64,000 nt of DNA. It comes from Telmatactis stephensoni (taxonomy: Eukaryota > Cnidaria > Anthozoa > Actiniaria > Isophelliidae). Numbering within the stretch: the first letter of the stretch is position 1; the number at the start of each line of letters is the position of its first letter. The position numbers were made by a program, and so were the translations under genes. The stretch spans positions 558,001 to 622,000 of the forward strand of contig JALIZF010001784.1 in NCBI GenBank assembly GCA_029948255.1. The letters run 5' to 3'. The notes beneath the pieces are model-generated. The model made no database searches. It was given only the letters and a program-made list of their open reading frames with translations, and had not been told where the DNA came from. Positions 10,019-22,500 of this stretch are shown in pieces.

Positions 10019-13000
10019 ATGGAGAAAGATAAAGATTTGACCCAACAAAAGGTGAACGATCTTGCAATGGTTTCATATTCCTATAAGCTTAAGTTAATTG
10101 TATAGTGATATTGACCTTCAATTTCCCTTCTTTAGATCGACACAGCAGTAAAGTTTCTAAAGAATCCACGTGTACGTCAAACTCCTATGCAGCAAAGAAG
10201 AGCATTTTTAAAAAAGAAAGGTATTTTAGCTCTTGTAAAGTGATATGCCAAAAATGGAACACAATAACTGTCTAGTAGTCTCAGTGGGGGAGGGGGCTCT
10301 TTCTGAGTTTATAAAGTAAATGAACAACCTTTATCATATCCCCCTTTGGAATCAATAAGAATGCTAATACGATCAGTATAACAGGGCGTATCTAGGATTA
10401 AAGGGTCAAGAAAATATTTAGGAAGAGTATCTAGAGGAAAGAGGCCCAAAGAAGTCTCAGGATAGAATGCATACCCTCACACCCCTTCACTAAGTCTGTC
10501 CATGTACATATTACCAAACAATGAGACTATCTTATATGTCTTATTTCTCTTCCATAAACCATTCCTCTCTGATCCATGTCTGATAGTTTAAAGTTTTCCC
10601 AGGCTAATTGCCCCCTCCCAGGTATCAGAAATGAGAATAGCCCACTAAAATGTAATGGTCAAGTCAGGAGCAAGTGTTACTCAGTTGGTTTATAGTGCCC
10701 AGTTTTCTGATGTGAGAGGTCCCAAGTTTGATTCCGAGTCACCTCACACTTGTTTTAACTTCTTTCCATTCATATCCAGCTGACAGTTTAAGGAAATATA
10801 ATATGAAAAGTAGTCCAATGAAGGACATCTCATCTTAATGTTTAAGTTAGAAGGTGTAAAGATGGTGATGTGTATATTTTGGTTTAATGTTAAACCATTC
10901 TCAAAACAATATGAATTTACAACATGTTTGGCTATATATACCAAAAGGGACAATAGATTCTTTCCATTCTGTGTAGCTTTTTAAGCTAATATATTAAAAT
11001 TAATTTTAAGTAATCTTAATGTGGAGCACTGATGGAAAGATGGGGTAAAGAGTACACTGTCTGCTTCCTGGGAGACCAGCTTCTAACTGAATACTGACAC
11101 TAGTAAATATTAGGGATTTACCTGTACCTTTTTAGACTAGTGGGAAATAGAATGCTAAAATTTTGCAATTTCTCCATTCCTAGACCATATCTACATTTTG
11201 AATTTCTTTATATGTGATCACTCAGCCAATATATTGAAAGTGGTGTTTTATAATCTAAATATAATTTGCATCTAGATCAATTTGTTTTTTCAAGGTTTGA
11301 CTAAAGATGAAATAGATCAAGCAATTGCTCTCTCTGGAACTGCAGGAGATGAGGTTTGCACTGTAGTTCCCTGTATTTATAGTCTGTCTTTCTGTCCAGT
11401 TTTATAATCAATATGTACATTTATGTAGAACATTGTTCCTTCAAGTGCTATGGTTCCAGCTCAATCAATGTCTGTATCAGGGTATGTACTGATCATCATA
11501 CAGAAAAGTATTTCATTACAGTATAGAATAATACAAGTTACACATCTCTGATCTATAATGAACAGGTCCCTTCTGTATGTCCTGGCAACTAGAATCTTGC
11601 ATTTCTGGGACCTCTACTAAATAAATATATTATGGACACTTTTTTGCTCTTTGACATTTGTATTAAAACTAAAGCACTGTAAAACTGTGTGAAACAGGAA
11701 GCCAATAAGTTGTTGAGATATTTCAGTCTGAGTTATGGGTTTTTTATATTTTTTTCTCAAGAATTTAATTACAGTCTGTTATGTTTTATCTTATCTTTTT
11801 CTATTTATTTAGACCACCACCACCTCCCCCTCTACCCCCTACCATACCCTGGAAGGGTTACTTTGGTGCTGCTGTCATTGGTGGAAGCTTAGGTTATCTT
11901 GTTGTCAACCTCTTTAAGGTATAATGCTGCAATGAATATCTAGTAGACTTTGAATATATATATTTAGAGTTAAGACCAATCTCAAGTCCTCCCTGAAAGC
12001 ATTTGCATCAAGCTAGGGAGTACTTTTTTCACCATTGCATTATATCTACACAATTTATGATTGGTGAAATTTGAGTGAGAAATTGTTGTGATCATGTATT
12101 TTGAAAAGTGTGTCCCATTATTCAATATAATCCATTCCTGTAATTCCATTGCTAATAATCATGTACAGTAAAAGGTCTTATAGGGGTACTTGGATGAAAA
12201 TAGGTCAAAATTGGAAAGTGGTTAATTCCTAAGTGGACGTCAATTAACGACCAATATAGATTAAATATAAAAATACTATCCCAAAAATTCTGCATTTTAA
12301 TCATATTATCACCAAGAAATTTTGGTTTAAGATCGAAAAGAACAATAGGGTTGTACTTACAACGTCATAGATACACAATGTAGATGCTAAAATACGTGAT
12401 AACTTTTTATCTCTACCTTTGGAATTTGATGAAAATATATTGCTTGGTGACTATTGGTCACATATAGATACATTGAACCAAGTTTCAAGTCATTTTAAAT
12501 TTTTATCAATTTTCATCCAAGTACCCCTGTATTAACTTTCAATTAGCTAAAAACAGTTTTTTTAACACCACAGACATATATACTTCCACTGGTTTTTGAC
12601 ATGAAAGAAAAAGATGAAAAACTAGAAAAGCTGGAAACAGCTGTAGCAGAGACAAATACCAATGTCACAGAAGCTGTTGGATCCTTAAAGACATCTCTGC
12701 AGTCAGTACAGGTAACCATGGAAACTGCAAGATAATTAGCATAAACAGGAGAGCATAATCAGGGGAACTAGACTTAGCAGCCATCCAAATGGAACCTTTG
12801 TTAGCCAAATGTAATGTGACGTGTGTTGGACTATTTTGAGAACTCATTCTGATCTCTTTTGGTCGTTTTGATGTCACTGAATGACTCTCAACCGGTACAT
12901 GTATAGTCTTACAGTACAATACGTACTGTAGACCACTCTTATTCATGTATAAGGCTAAGCACAGCATTTTTTGGCATTTTTTTGTCATTCATAACAGGTG

Positions 13001-15061
13001 TTCATCAGTCCTGCCAAAGCCAGAAGTTAAAAAGGCTTGAGGATTTTTTAAAAAGTTAGCACTTGTAGTAAAAGTATTGGCCAGGGGTGCAAGAGTAGTC
13101 GAGTGGCTAGACCTCTTGCACCTCACTGCTGTGGTCCAGGTTCGATTTCCAGATTGGGTACTTCATGTGATTTGAGTTTGTTAGTTTGTTTTCTCCCTTG
13201 CTTTGAGGGTCTTTCTCTGGGTCCTCTGGTTTTCCTCCTTCCATAAAAAATGAACTGGTGAAAAGCAGTACGCATAGAATATTAGAATGTAGTGGTAGTG
13301 TGTGAGAGTACAGTGTAACTTCCAATTAGTGCACAAGTGCTAGAACACATTGGACACAGTTATTTATTTTTTCATGGTATACAAGACATTTCTTAGTCAC
13401 AAGGTATTCTGGTCTTTTTGTTTTGTTTTGTCGGGGGGGGGGGGCAGATGGCTATAGGGACATCCCCCCCTCCCCTTAAAAAAATATATGTTGGAAAGGT
13501 TTAAAACTATTAATTTTGATGCAAAATGAGGGGTTGCTAGCTGCCCAATCTATCCCCTACTGAATTTGCTCTAGCACGCAATTGCAGACTGTTCAAGTAC
13601 ATAGTCCTAATGCAGGGCAACACCTTTTATTGTACCAACACATTGATTTCTTTGGTTTTCCAGGAAATACTTGTTGAACAGCGTAGGATGATCCACAGTG
13701 TATCATGTGATCTTGCAGCTACGCAAGACAAACTTACTGGACTACCAACAGACAGTTATTCTGTAGGGGACTTGAAGGCTGAGATTGTGTCTTTGAAGGG
13801 TCTATTGCTAAACAGGTACATGTATGAGGGCTGGGTTGTTCAAAGAGTGGATAGTGTTTTAAAATCCTTAGTTAAGATAGATTTAAGACTGGGTTAATGT
13901 ATTCATCTAATAAGTAATAAAATTAATCTAATGTTTATTTTTGTGTCTTCCCAAAAGGAAGCAGTTCCCACCTGCCATAATGGGTTCTCCACAAACAGGT
14001 ATCCCAGCCTGGCAAAGGATAGCCAGTACTCCATCAACAGCCTCAATTTCATTTGCTAGAGATGTTAAGAGTGGCGATGACTCAACACAGCAGCTGAACA
14101 ACCCACCGAAAGAACCAGGTTCACAAGACCACTCCCACATGAATGGTAATATGATGATGATGCCAGGTAATGGTGATGATGGACAAATATGATGATGATG
14201 ATGATAGTGATGATATAGACAGATTCCAGTGGGTCTGTTCGCTGTTTGGGCTACCTGTGGCTCGATCCCTGCCGATGTAATAAAGAAAACCGACTTGTGG
14301 ATTCAGTCAGGGTGAATGATGATGATGATGATGTTGAAAATGATGATGATTAATGGTGGTGGTTATGTAAACTGATTTGTGGTCGTAATTGGGCTTCCTG
14401 TGGTGGTCAACACGGGACTGACATGGTCTTGGCACGGCGTGGTCCGTTTCACATTCATACGAAAACAAGCTATACCGTATTGTAAATCATACGTAAACGT
14501 AACGAGAGAGGTTTACCATATTTCTCGCACCCTTCCATTTCGTTATGTGATCTTGAACGTATTGCATTTAAGTAGTGTAGGTTTGTTTGCTCTCAATCAT
14601 AATCGTAGAGATAACGATGATGATTGTGATGAAGATGATTGTGATGATTGTAATGATGATGATGATGACAATGATGGTGATGACCGACTTCCAAAGATCA
14701 ACATGCATGTCTTCTCCTTTCAAAACTTCTCCGCCGTTTTCTCTTTCCAGGACTCACCAGCAACCTAGAGACCCGTGAAAACCAAGAGGCTAGCCCACAA
14801 AATTCGTGCAGTAGCAGCGAAACATGCTCACCCAGCACCGTCAAATCAAACATCACTCAAACTGGACAGAGCATGAACGATGCTTTAATAGCTGACGGGG
14901 ATTTAAGCAACGATACAACATTATCGTCTCTTTCTGATATGTCCGCTAGTGCCTCCTTTAACGAGGCTTCCATAGCCTTCTCTTCGACTTGCATCAAAAT
15001 TCCATCAGAGGCAACATCTGTTGATGATTCCGCTATAGTGGATACTCAAGAAGTTGATTAA
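10019..15061 (+). CDS. PEX14: Peroxisomal membrane protein PEX14
   Basis: Nine exons join in phase to 374 residues (human is 377): 10019-10051, 10136-10220, 11295-11353, 11429-11481, 11813-11918, 12574-12711, 13664-13815, 13958-14145, 14751-15061. PEX14 is the docking component of the peroxisomal import machinery: it binds cargo-loaded PEX5 and, with PEX13, forms the translocation site. The N-terminal PEX5-binding domain is clear at residues 12-60 ([33 protein letters not shown]). A proline run (PPPPPPLPP, about 78-86) precedes a membrane segment ([17 protein letters not shown], about 92-111), then a charged coiled coil (113-158) and the conserved [15 protein letters not shown] block. The C-terminal tail is Ser/Thr/Asp-rich. 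An AATAAA lies about 310 bp after the stop. Introns hold a TIR element and SINE-like sequence. Confidence 0.96.
10655..10790 (+). mobile_element. tRNA-derived SINE-like fragment in PEX14 intron 2
   Basis: An A-box-like ACTCAGTTGGTTTATAGTG is followed by a B-box-like GTCCCAAGTTTGATTCC about 30 bases later, the layout of a tRNA-derived SINE head. The boxes are degenerate and the cloverleaf is incomplete, so it is not a working tRNA gene. Confidence 0.45.
12181..12535. mobile_element. TIR element (MITE-like) in PEX14 intron 5
   Basis: The left end ATAGGGGTACTTGGATGAAA is matched by the right end TTTCATCCAAGTACCCCTGT in inverted orientation, about 355 bp apart. No transposase is encoded. It ends about 40 bp before the acceptor of exon 6. 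Confidence 0.75.
13082..13260 (+). mobile_element. tRNA-derived SINE in PEX14 intron 6
   Basis: The head has an A-box-like TAGTCGAGTGGCTAGA and a B-box GGTTCGATTTCC. The body (ATGTGATTTGAGTTTGTTAG, TCCTCTGGTTTTCCTCC) is shared with the sequences at 51612-51830 and 62592-62815, so it is a multi-copy family within this window. Confidence 0.65.
14146..14690 (+). repeat. GAT/ATG microsatellites in the last PEX14 intron
   Basis: Two clusters of GATGAT-type triplets (14150-14350 and 14605-14690) flank the partial TIR copy near 14425-14472 (TTTCACATTCATACGAAA). ORFs with Asp or Met runs here are repeat artefacts. The same triplet forms the Ser-rich region in exon 2 of the WD40 gene. Confidence 0.8.
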
Positions 15062-16054
15062 CTGCTTTGCGCGAACTCAAGAAAACTGTAATTATCATCT
15101 TCCAAGACCCCCTCGATCTCTTTATGAGCTTCTGCCAATATCAACGTTTTTTTCCATATGAGGAAAATGATGAATTGGACGTTTTTAACAATGCGACTCG
15201 TCTTCGTTGTTATGTCGATTAATTCAGTGTGCTCTAAAAGCTTACTTTGGAAACACGCACACTTTCCAGCCATTATGGCTTCAATCAGAGTACAAAAATA
15301 TTGCCCAAGGATTTTCTAATTATCAATTTCGGATTCCTAATATTTGATTGGTATCGTATGGATTTACTTCAATAAAATTGTTAATTCTCTCTGCGATTTC
15401 TAATAGCATTTTTAATGGTGATATAGTTGAACTGAATCGGGTTCCAAAAGAACCGTCACACCTTACCCCAAGCTAACCAGTCTCGATCCCTTCAAACTAC
15501 GGTTTCAACAGCCGTGCTTTTGTGGTTAGTCATCTCACTTTTGCCCAGGTGAGCTGTTCCTGCACTCAAAGCGCAGGCTCGCAATGACGTCACAATTAGA
15601 GTAGATTTCGTATGACTGTGAAAACGGCACCGCACGGTCACGGCAGTTACGGCAGGAATTTTTTTTTGAATGTTTTTACAGACAACACGGCAGTGACGCG
15701 ATCACGGCACAGCCCGGTCCTTTTCACATTCATACGAAATCTGCTCTATACATTACCGTTGCTTCAGACAAGTCTCGATTGCGAATAGGGTGCATCAGGC
15801 TATTCAAATAATCAGACAGTCAAATAATAGGTGCAGTTTTAACCTAATTGATATTGGAACTGTCTGAACATTGTGTTGGGTTGTTGAGGGCAGTCTATCG
15901 CCATACTTACAGTCGAAACTTCTGACACAGCGCATATTTATGCAAACGGTGATAAACATCCTTTTTATCAACTAAAAAATTGCAAACCAAAATATACCAA
16001 AAATTTTATTTGTTGATTTACTTTGCTTTCGCATATGGTGCATGCATGATTTTG
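15062..16054. other. PEX14 3' flank and intergenic space
   Basis: The PEX14 3' UTR probably ends near the AATAAA at about 15374. A minus-strand ORF (15058-15273) starting MAGKCACF abuts the PEX14 stop but shows no family feature and is not called. The only other structure is the TIR element at 15599-15746. Confidence 0.5.
15599..15746. mobile_element. TIR element of the TTCGTATGA / TCATACGAA family
   Basis: The ends GTAGATTTCGTATGACTGTG and TTCACATTCATACGAAATCTGC are inverted repeats around a core rich in CGGCAC/GTGCCG words. Members or remnants also occur at 14425-14472, 35945-36139, 51843-51977 and 62821-62966, with a possible degenerate piece at 21301-21410. No protein is encoded. Confidence 0.75.
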
Positions 16055-16345
16055 GTATTTATCCCACACCATAGAAAAATACAGCTAATCAGAAAGCACG
16101 AAAGCCGTTGTATATTCGGCGGTATTCCACTGATCCTTCCCATGACACATTGCGCCAATTGCTGAATTTTCTCTGGCGTGGGATAAAATAGTTATACAAC
16201 GGTTTCTTGTGGCATACTGTGGACATCCCACTCGTCACTTGTATTTTCTTTGTATACACACTCACCTAAAGGCTCGTGTATACTAGAAAATACAAGTGAC
16301 TCGTGGGATATTCCACGGTATGCCACTCTAAACCATTGTATAACT
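16055..16345. repeat. Fold-back element with nested inverted repeats
   Basis: CCACTCGTCACTTGTATTTT near 16230 is repeated in reverse complement as AAAATACAAGTGACTCGTGG near 16287. Flanking segments with TTATACAACGG / CCATTGTATAAC also pair. Sequence at 6160-6280 is related. Confidence 0.65.
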
Positions 16346-16509
16346 ACTATATAGACGCACATATATGCAACACACGTTCAGGTATCACACCTCTTAAGTG
16401 TGAGAACACGGATAGATACTGCTCAAGGACAATAATGTTTGGGCTCTGTTTGTACTGCTTTTGAAAACCACAGAACATGTAAAGCTATTATACATTTATT
16501 AGACGGTTT

Positions 16510-19500
16510 CTAGTAAGGACTATTGACTCTAGATAAGTAGACTACTCCATCTACTACGTAAGGCTGTACGTCTGTGTTGGTTGGTTCAAGACGTGGCACT
16601 GCAGGGCTAATTAGGTCTTGGAAAGCCTATCACAAAACAAAGGAAGGATGAAAAACACGATTCATGCGCAGTTGGTGAGTCTAAGGGGGTGTTTACATGA
16701 CACTAGGATCATCCTAGCAGGTGAATCATACTACCTGCTATACATTTACTGCATTCTGTTTACAAGGATGATCCTAGTACCCGAAGTGAAGACACAAATT
16801 TCCATGGAAACAGAATGCAGTAAATGTGTAGCAGGTAGGAGGATTCGCCTGCTAGGATGATCCTAGTGCTAGGATGACAGAGGATGATCCTATTGCCATG
16901 TAAACACCCTCTAATCTTACAAAAGCGATCACATGAATTGTCCGGTCTTTGTCAACAAGATACAACAATAGCGTTCACTCGGGCTACGAGGTAACAAAGC
17001 TTACTTGCAAAGGACATCTGGGTAATTTTACACACTTGCTCGTTTAACGAGTGCAGCCCGAGTAATTATCTAGGCTATATTACTAACCTTGCATGCAGGT
17101 TCCTCTAGTTTGTTGCCCCAGATGTACATAGAAATTAAACCAAAGTTGAGTTTCATTGCTTTGGCCAAAGCACATAATCCCTGACTGGCAATGTTGTTGT
17201 TACATAAGACAAGCCTGAAAATAAATATCACAAGTCAATTGCATATGGTATATGCAGCTCCGACTCATGTGTGGCTTGCAAACAATTTCCAATCATAAAT
17301 TCAACGCATACGGGGACCAATCACGCACCAAGTGGCACACCACATTTTAGCAAAACAACGAGACTTCTTTTAAAACCATAAATCTCGCCCGAGTTTGCAA
17401 GGTCACGAATCACGCAGTCTAGTTTTGGAGCAATCAAGCGTCACTCATCAAAAGCCCCTGGCCTGCGTGACTGGTTCTGAATGGAGGGGGGAGGGGAAGG
17501 GCGTCCAGGAGATTTGCTACCTCAATAAGAGTTAAATTTCACACTATTCCGGATAACATTGAAAAAGAAAATCATTTTTTTTCCTATTCGATTTTTACGT
17601 ACGTTAACGTATACACCTATTTCAAAAAAGGTCGTCAGAGCTAAATGCGATAGGCGATAGGAGATAGGTCATTCAAACTCCGAAGTAACCAAGAAGTTTT
17701 AAAAAATAGTTTCGTTATTCCGTTTCTTTTGCTCCGAACATTGGATATGAACGTCTGATTGTTAACTTTCTTAATATAAATAAATAGAAAACCCAACCGT
17801 GAATAGTGGAATGACCTGCCACGAACTGCCAAGGCACAACACGTATCTTTTTATACGGTTACCATAGTTTTAAAATAGGAAAAATTAAAATAAATTAAAA
17901 TAGGAAGCTTAAACTGGAGACGTGTTTGTCAACGCGGACATCACCGCAGTGTACGTTCTACTTCATTTATTTATTTATTTAATTAATTTATTTAATGAAT
18001 TCGCCCAAAGGCAGGTAAATTTACAATAGGACCCAAGGTCCCCTACAAGGTAAATTACCCGACCCAACCCCTAAAAGAAAAAAGATATAAACCCACCCAC
18101 TTACAAGCACCCCTTGCTACAAAAAAGACAACTAGTTAATAATAATAATAAATTATGATAATGAAACGATTCATAAGAATGTTTTCAATACGTTCCACAT
18201 ATGGAACTATGGACCTTTATGATATAGTGAAGAGAAAGGGGCTCAAAAACACTAAAACTGGAAATAAGGCTCACTAAGATAGAGAGCAGTAGGAACGTAT
18301 GAAACGTTTCAACATGTACAGCTAGTAAATATGTTCAGACGACGACACTTAAGACAAACTAACTTGTAAGAACGAATGTCGTCTTGGTTGAAAACAATAG
18401 TAAGTCTTTTTAAAAAAAAATGACTTAAGATTCTTTTTAAATGATTCTAGCAAGCTTTCAGATTTAATATGCTCTGGAATAGCATTCCACAAATTAGAAA
18501 TGCGAACAAAATACGAGTCACGAAACAGGGAGGTTCTAGCAAAATTATTCTTTAGAAAAAGACCATCATAGATGATGTGCCTGTTTTCGTTAAGGAGAAG
18601 GTCAGTTAAAGCTTTTTCATCTTCTACCAAGAACAGCAACCTCGTCTATAACGGCGAACGAATGAACGGATGAACAAAAACGCGCGTGTGACGTCCGTGT
18701 TGACAAAAACGTCTCCTGCTTAAGGTGGCCCGTATTTATTGATTTGTTTGTCGGACATAAATTTTTCATCGCGTCTTTTTACATCAAAACTTTTGGGAAC
18801 AAAGACAGTAGTTCTCTGACTCCAATTGCTTCTGAGTCTAAATCCCGTGTGGAATTTTGCAACAGATAGTAAGGTGTTGTTTTGAATAAATTAACAAACC
18901 ATGAGGGTTTACCTTGGCAGCTCAAACGCCGACTCGATGTAGTTGCTTACTTTTGAAGCTTACTGAACTATACCTAGTGCAGCAAAGACAACGACATTTG
19001 GCAACAGGTATGTTAACATCTTGTTCTATCCCATACTTAGAAAATTTCACGAAAAAATTCGACAGAACTTGTAGAAGTCGAAGTCGAAGGATACAAATTC
19101 GCATGCAATGTTCACCTCGTGGTCACAAAAATTACTCCCCAAGTTTGCTTGAGGATAACATTGGCGTTTAGCTTCTCATGTCTCCATATTTTGTTCACAA
19201 GTTACAATAGGCATTTGTCTTTCTTCTAGCAGATATGGTTCTCGCTGTTTTTGAAATCAGTTTTGTTGAGATTTTAGCGGTAGTTTTGACTACATAATTT
19301 TGCGTCGTAACAGGCAGCGCAAATTTTGTATCGCAACTTCTAAGTATTAAATTGGCGCGATACATGTTGTATGTACTCCTCTATATGCCTTAATACTGGA
19401 TTAACGAAATAGGAAAAAAATTCACCTTAGATTTTTGGATTTATGACCAATTTTTCTCATAAAGCTACTTTTAAAAATCTCGTCTGATATCTCGAATTAT

Positions 19501-22500
19501 TTGATCTAATTCGCACGTACGGTACGGGCCACCTTAAGCTCCCTAATATTAACTATGGTGTTACAGATTCCCATTCATTCCTTATTGCATCTTTATACAC
19601 CGACGCAGCCCAGACGTTTTTACTCTCTAGTTTTCGTTTGTTGTTATGAAAGCTGCATGCGCTCTAAACTAAACTGCCTTTGCTTCGCACTGGTTACCAT
19701 GGTGAAACCATATAGATTCATATATGACGTCACAATATGGTGGCAACGTGGCTTTGCAGATGTTTCAGCGACAAAGAGTAGGAACATTTTAATTTTTTTT
19801 CACTTTAGATTTTCTTACGTTGTCAGGTTTGTGTTGTACGCGGATAAGGCTTCAGCTAGCGCCATGGCGCCATCATCCTCTATTCTGTTGTAAGCCAAGT
19901 TCAGTACTTCCAGTGGAGTATTACGCTTCAATAGAATTGCCAGTTGTTTGGCTCCATCTCGAGTTATATTATTACTGTAAAAGAAAATGTTTTTTGGACG
20001 TTAGACGCGTCTGGATGGATAACATTGATCAATGAATATAAACTATGGTAACTCTAACCCAAAACTCGTCCTTCCATTGACGTTTCGAACTCACCTTCCC
20101 TACGTACAACATTCGAAACGAGCAAGGCAAAAAAAAAACTAAAAAGAAAGAAAAAAGAAAAAAGAAAAAGAAAGAAAGAAAAGAAAAGAAAAAAAGAAAC
20201 AAAAAGTTAAAAGGGAGAAAAGGAAAGTAAGAAGAAAAATAAATAACAAGGACACTATTTTGACACTGTATAGACGTCGAGTTCTGAGCACATTTTCAGG
20301 GGTTTTTTTTTCGGTTTCTTTCCTTCTTTCTTTTTTTTAAGCATCGCAGATTTGTCATTTTACCATTGTTCATAGACATTCACAATATTCAACAATCCAT
20401 TTTGGGCCAACCAATTATCAACTAATTATCTGAAAGTATTCGCCCTGATAATTTCGTAGTTGTTACCTGCTCAAGTTAAGGTGTGTAAGGGTCAGATTAT
20501 CGTACAAATGTTCTTTAATTCTCTCAGCACCAAAGTCTCTGATATCATAGTGTGTCAGGTGTAATTCCTTTAATCTTACGTTGACCTGAAGAAAATTACC
20601 AAAATGCCTGTGTCTCTATATCTTATATCAGGGGTGGATAGAGGGAGGGGAGGGGGGGTTCGCTGAGGGGGTGCGCACCCACTTCTGAGACGACTTTGGG
20701 CGTATCTTCTGGATCCTCTGGACAATGAGCTTTTATCATGTAATCCCAAAAGTCACAGTACAGAAATATAATTACCATAGCTGGAAAGAGCATGTCAAAA
20801 TTAGTAAAACCGCGAAGTTTGAATGAAGTAACTTTCAAACTCACGAAGATATGGATTTTCCGAAATCAAAATTTTGTATGAAAACATTCGCTGGTAGGCA
20901 AGAGATGCCTACCAGCAAAGGTTTCTTACAAATTCACACTTTGCAAAAATTCATATTCTCGCGAGTTTTGGATTTAATTCCTTCAAACTTCACTGTCTTA
21001 CCAATTTTAACATGCTCTTTCCAGCTATGGTAATTCCTTTTTTGGGTTTTCCGAAATATCTGATAAAAGCTCATTTCCCATTTCTTTAAGCTGCAACCCT
21101 TCCTGAAGGACTCGATAATCCTGAATGCACTCCTGTAGTCATTTGGTTGTCAGTCGTGCGAGAAATCTTATCATACGAAAACGTCTGAAACATTCATGAT
21201 AGTATTTTAATATGCTTACAGGCATTGTCTCAGTAAGGTGCTTTCTAAGCAATTCGCCTATGTTATTCACTATAAAAACCTTTGTAGATAGAGAAGCTTT
21301 GTGTGACTGTGACAACAGCATGGATAGAGCATGGTAACGGCACGGGAATTTCGAATTTCAGCTTTAGACATCACGGCGCTGATACAATTACGGCACGGCA
21401 ATGCAAGGCGCAGAAAGTTCGTTCGTTCGTTCGTTCGTTCGTTCATTCATTCGTGCGTGCGTTCGTTCGTTTAGCAAGAGAAAATAATTTTGTATTGTTT
21501 TTGCTTACTCCTTACCTTTAGCATCTTGGCTAGATGTACCGTAGTTTCTTCCTAGGAAGTGATTAATAATGTACAGTATCAGTTAAATACTAAAGATACA
21601 GTATATACTGTCAATCTCACTAAAACTAGTTAGAAATACATGTATTTTGTATCCTCTCCCCAAAGTTATACTGTAATATATTAGAAGAACCAAATGTTTG
21701 TCATGGAGGGGTGGGTGATAGATAAATCAGATCTCATGGGGAAAGGTATGAATGATAGTAGCAGTTACTAATAGCAGTAGTGTACTAGTTACATGTATTT
21801 TGTATCCCCTCCCCAAATACTGTAATATATTAGAAGGACCAAATGTTTGTCATGGAGGGGGTGGGTTGATAGATAAATCAAATCTCATGGGGAAAGGGAT
21901 GAATAGTTGCAATTTACCTGGTGACTAAAGAGCACTGGTCTGTTCATCACAAGTACTTTAAGGGTGTTGTTGAAATTAAGTATTGTTGCCATAGCAATTA
22001 CACTCTCTGTTTTCTATAAATGGGGAAAAATAGAATGGTGGTAATTAATACTGAAACAGTTCTTTCCTTTAAGGAAAAGGAAAAAAATGGGCCAAGCATA
22101 TCTAGAAATTAGATCCAGCATCCTGTGCATAGACACCTTAAATTATGCACTACAAAAATGAGGCAGCTAGCATGTTGTTTTGCAGCAGGCAGTAAGTTAG
22201 TCTTCCTTGCAGCCATGTTTAGCCTTGTCACACAACCAGGGAGCTGCGAGGGAGACTAGCGGTAAGTTGCATTTAAAAAATAATAAAAAAATCTTTTCAC
22301 AGCAGCATATCCCACATAGTGGTTCTTCATTTGCTGGCACTCACTCTCACTATACCTCTACATTAAATATTTTTCATACATCGCTCAACTCACATCAAAC
22401 ACATCAAACAAACTCAATTTATGATCCAGCTTCCGAGCTGGTACTTGAACCCAGACCAAAGCAGTGAATGGCCAGAGCTCTCACCATTAGGCCATCATCT

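Noticed and set aside
15058..15273. 71-codon minus-strand ORF beginning MAGKCACF, ending beside the PEX14 stop
   Set aside because: It has no recognisable family, lies in the PEX14 3' flank and is within the length expected by chance in AT-rich DNA.
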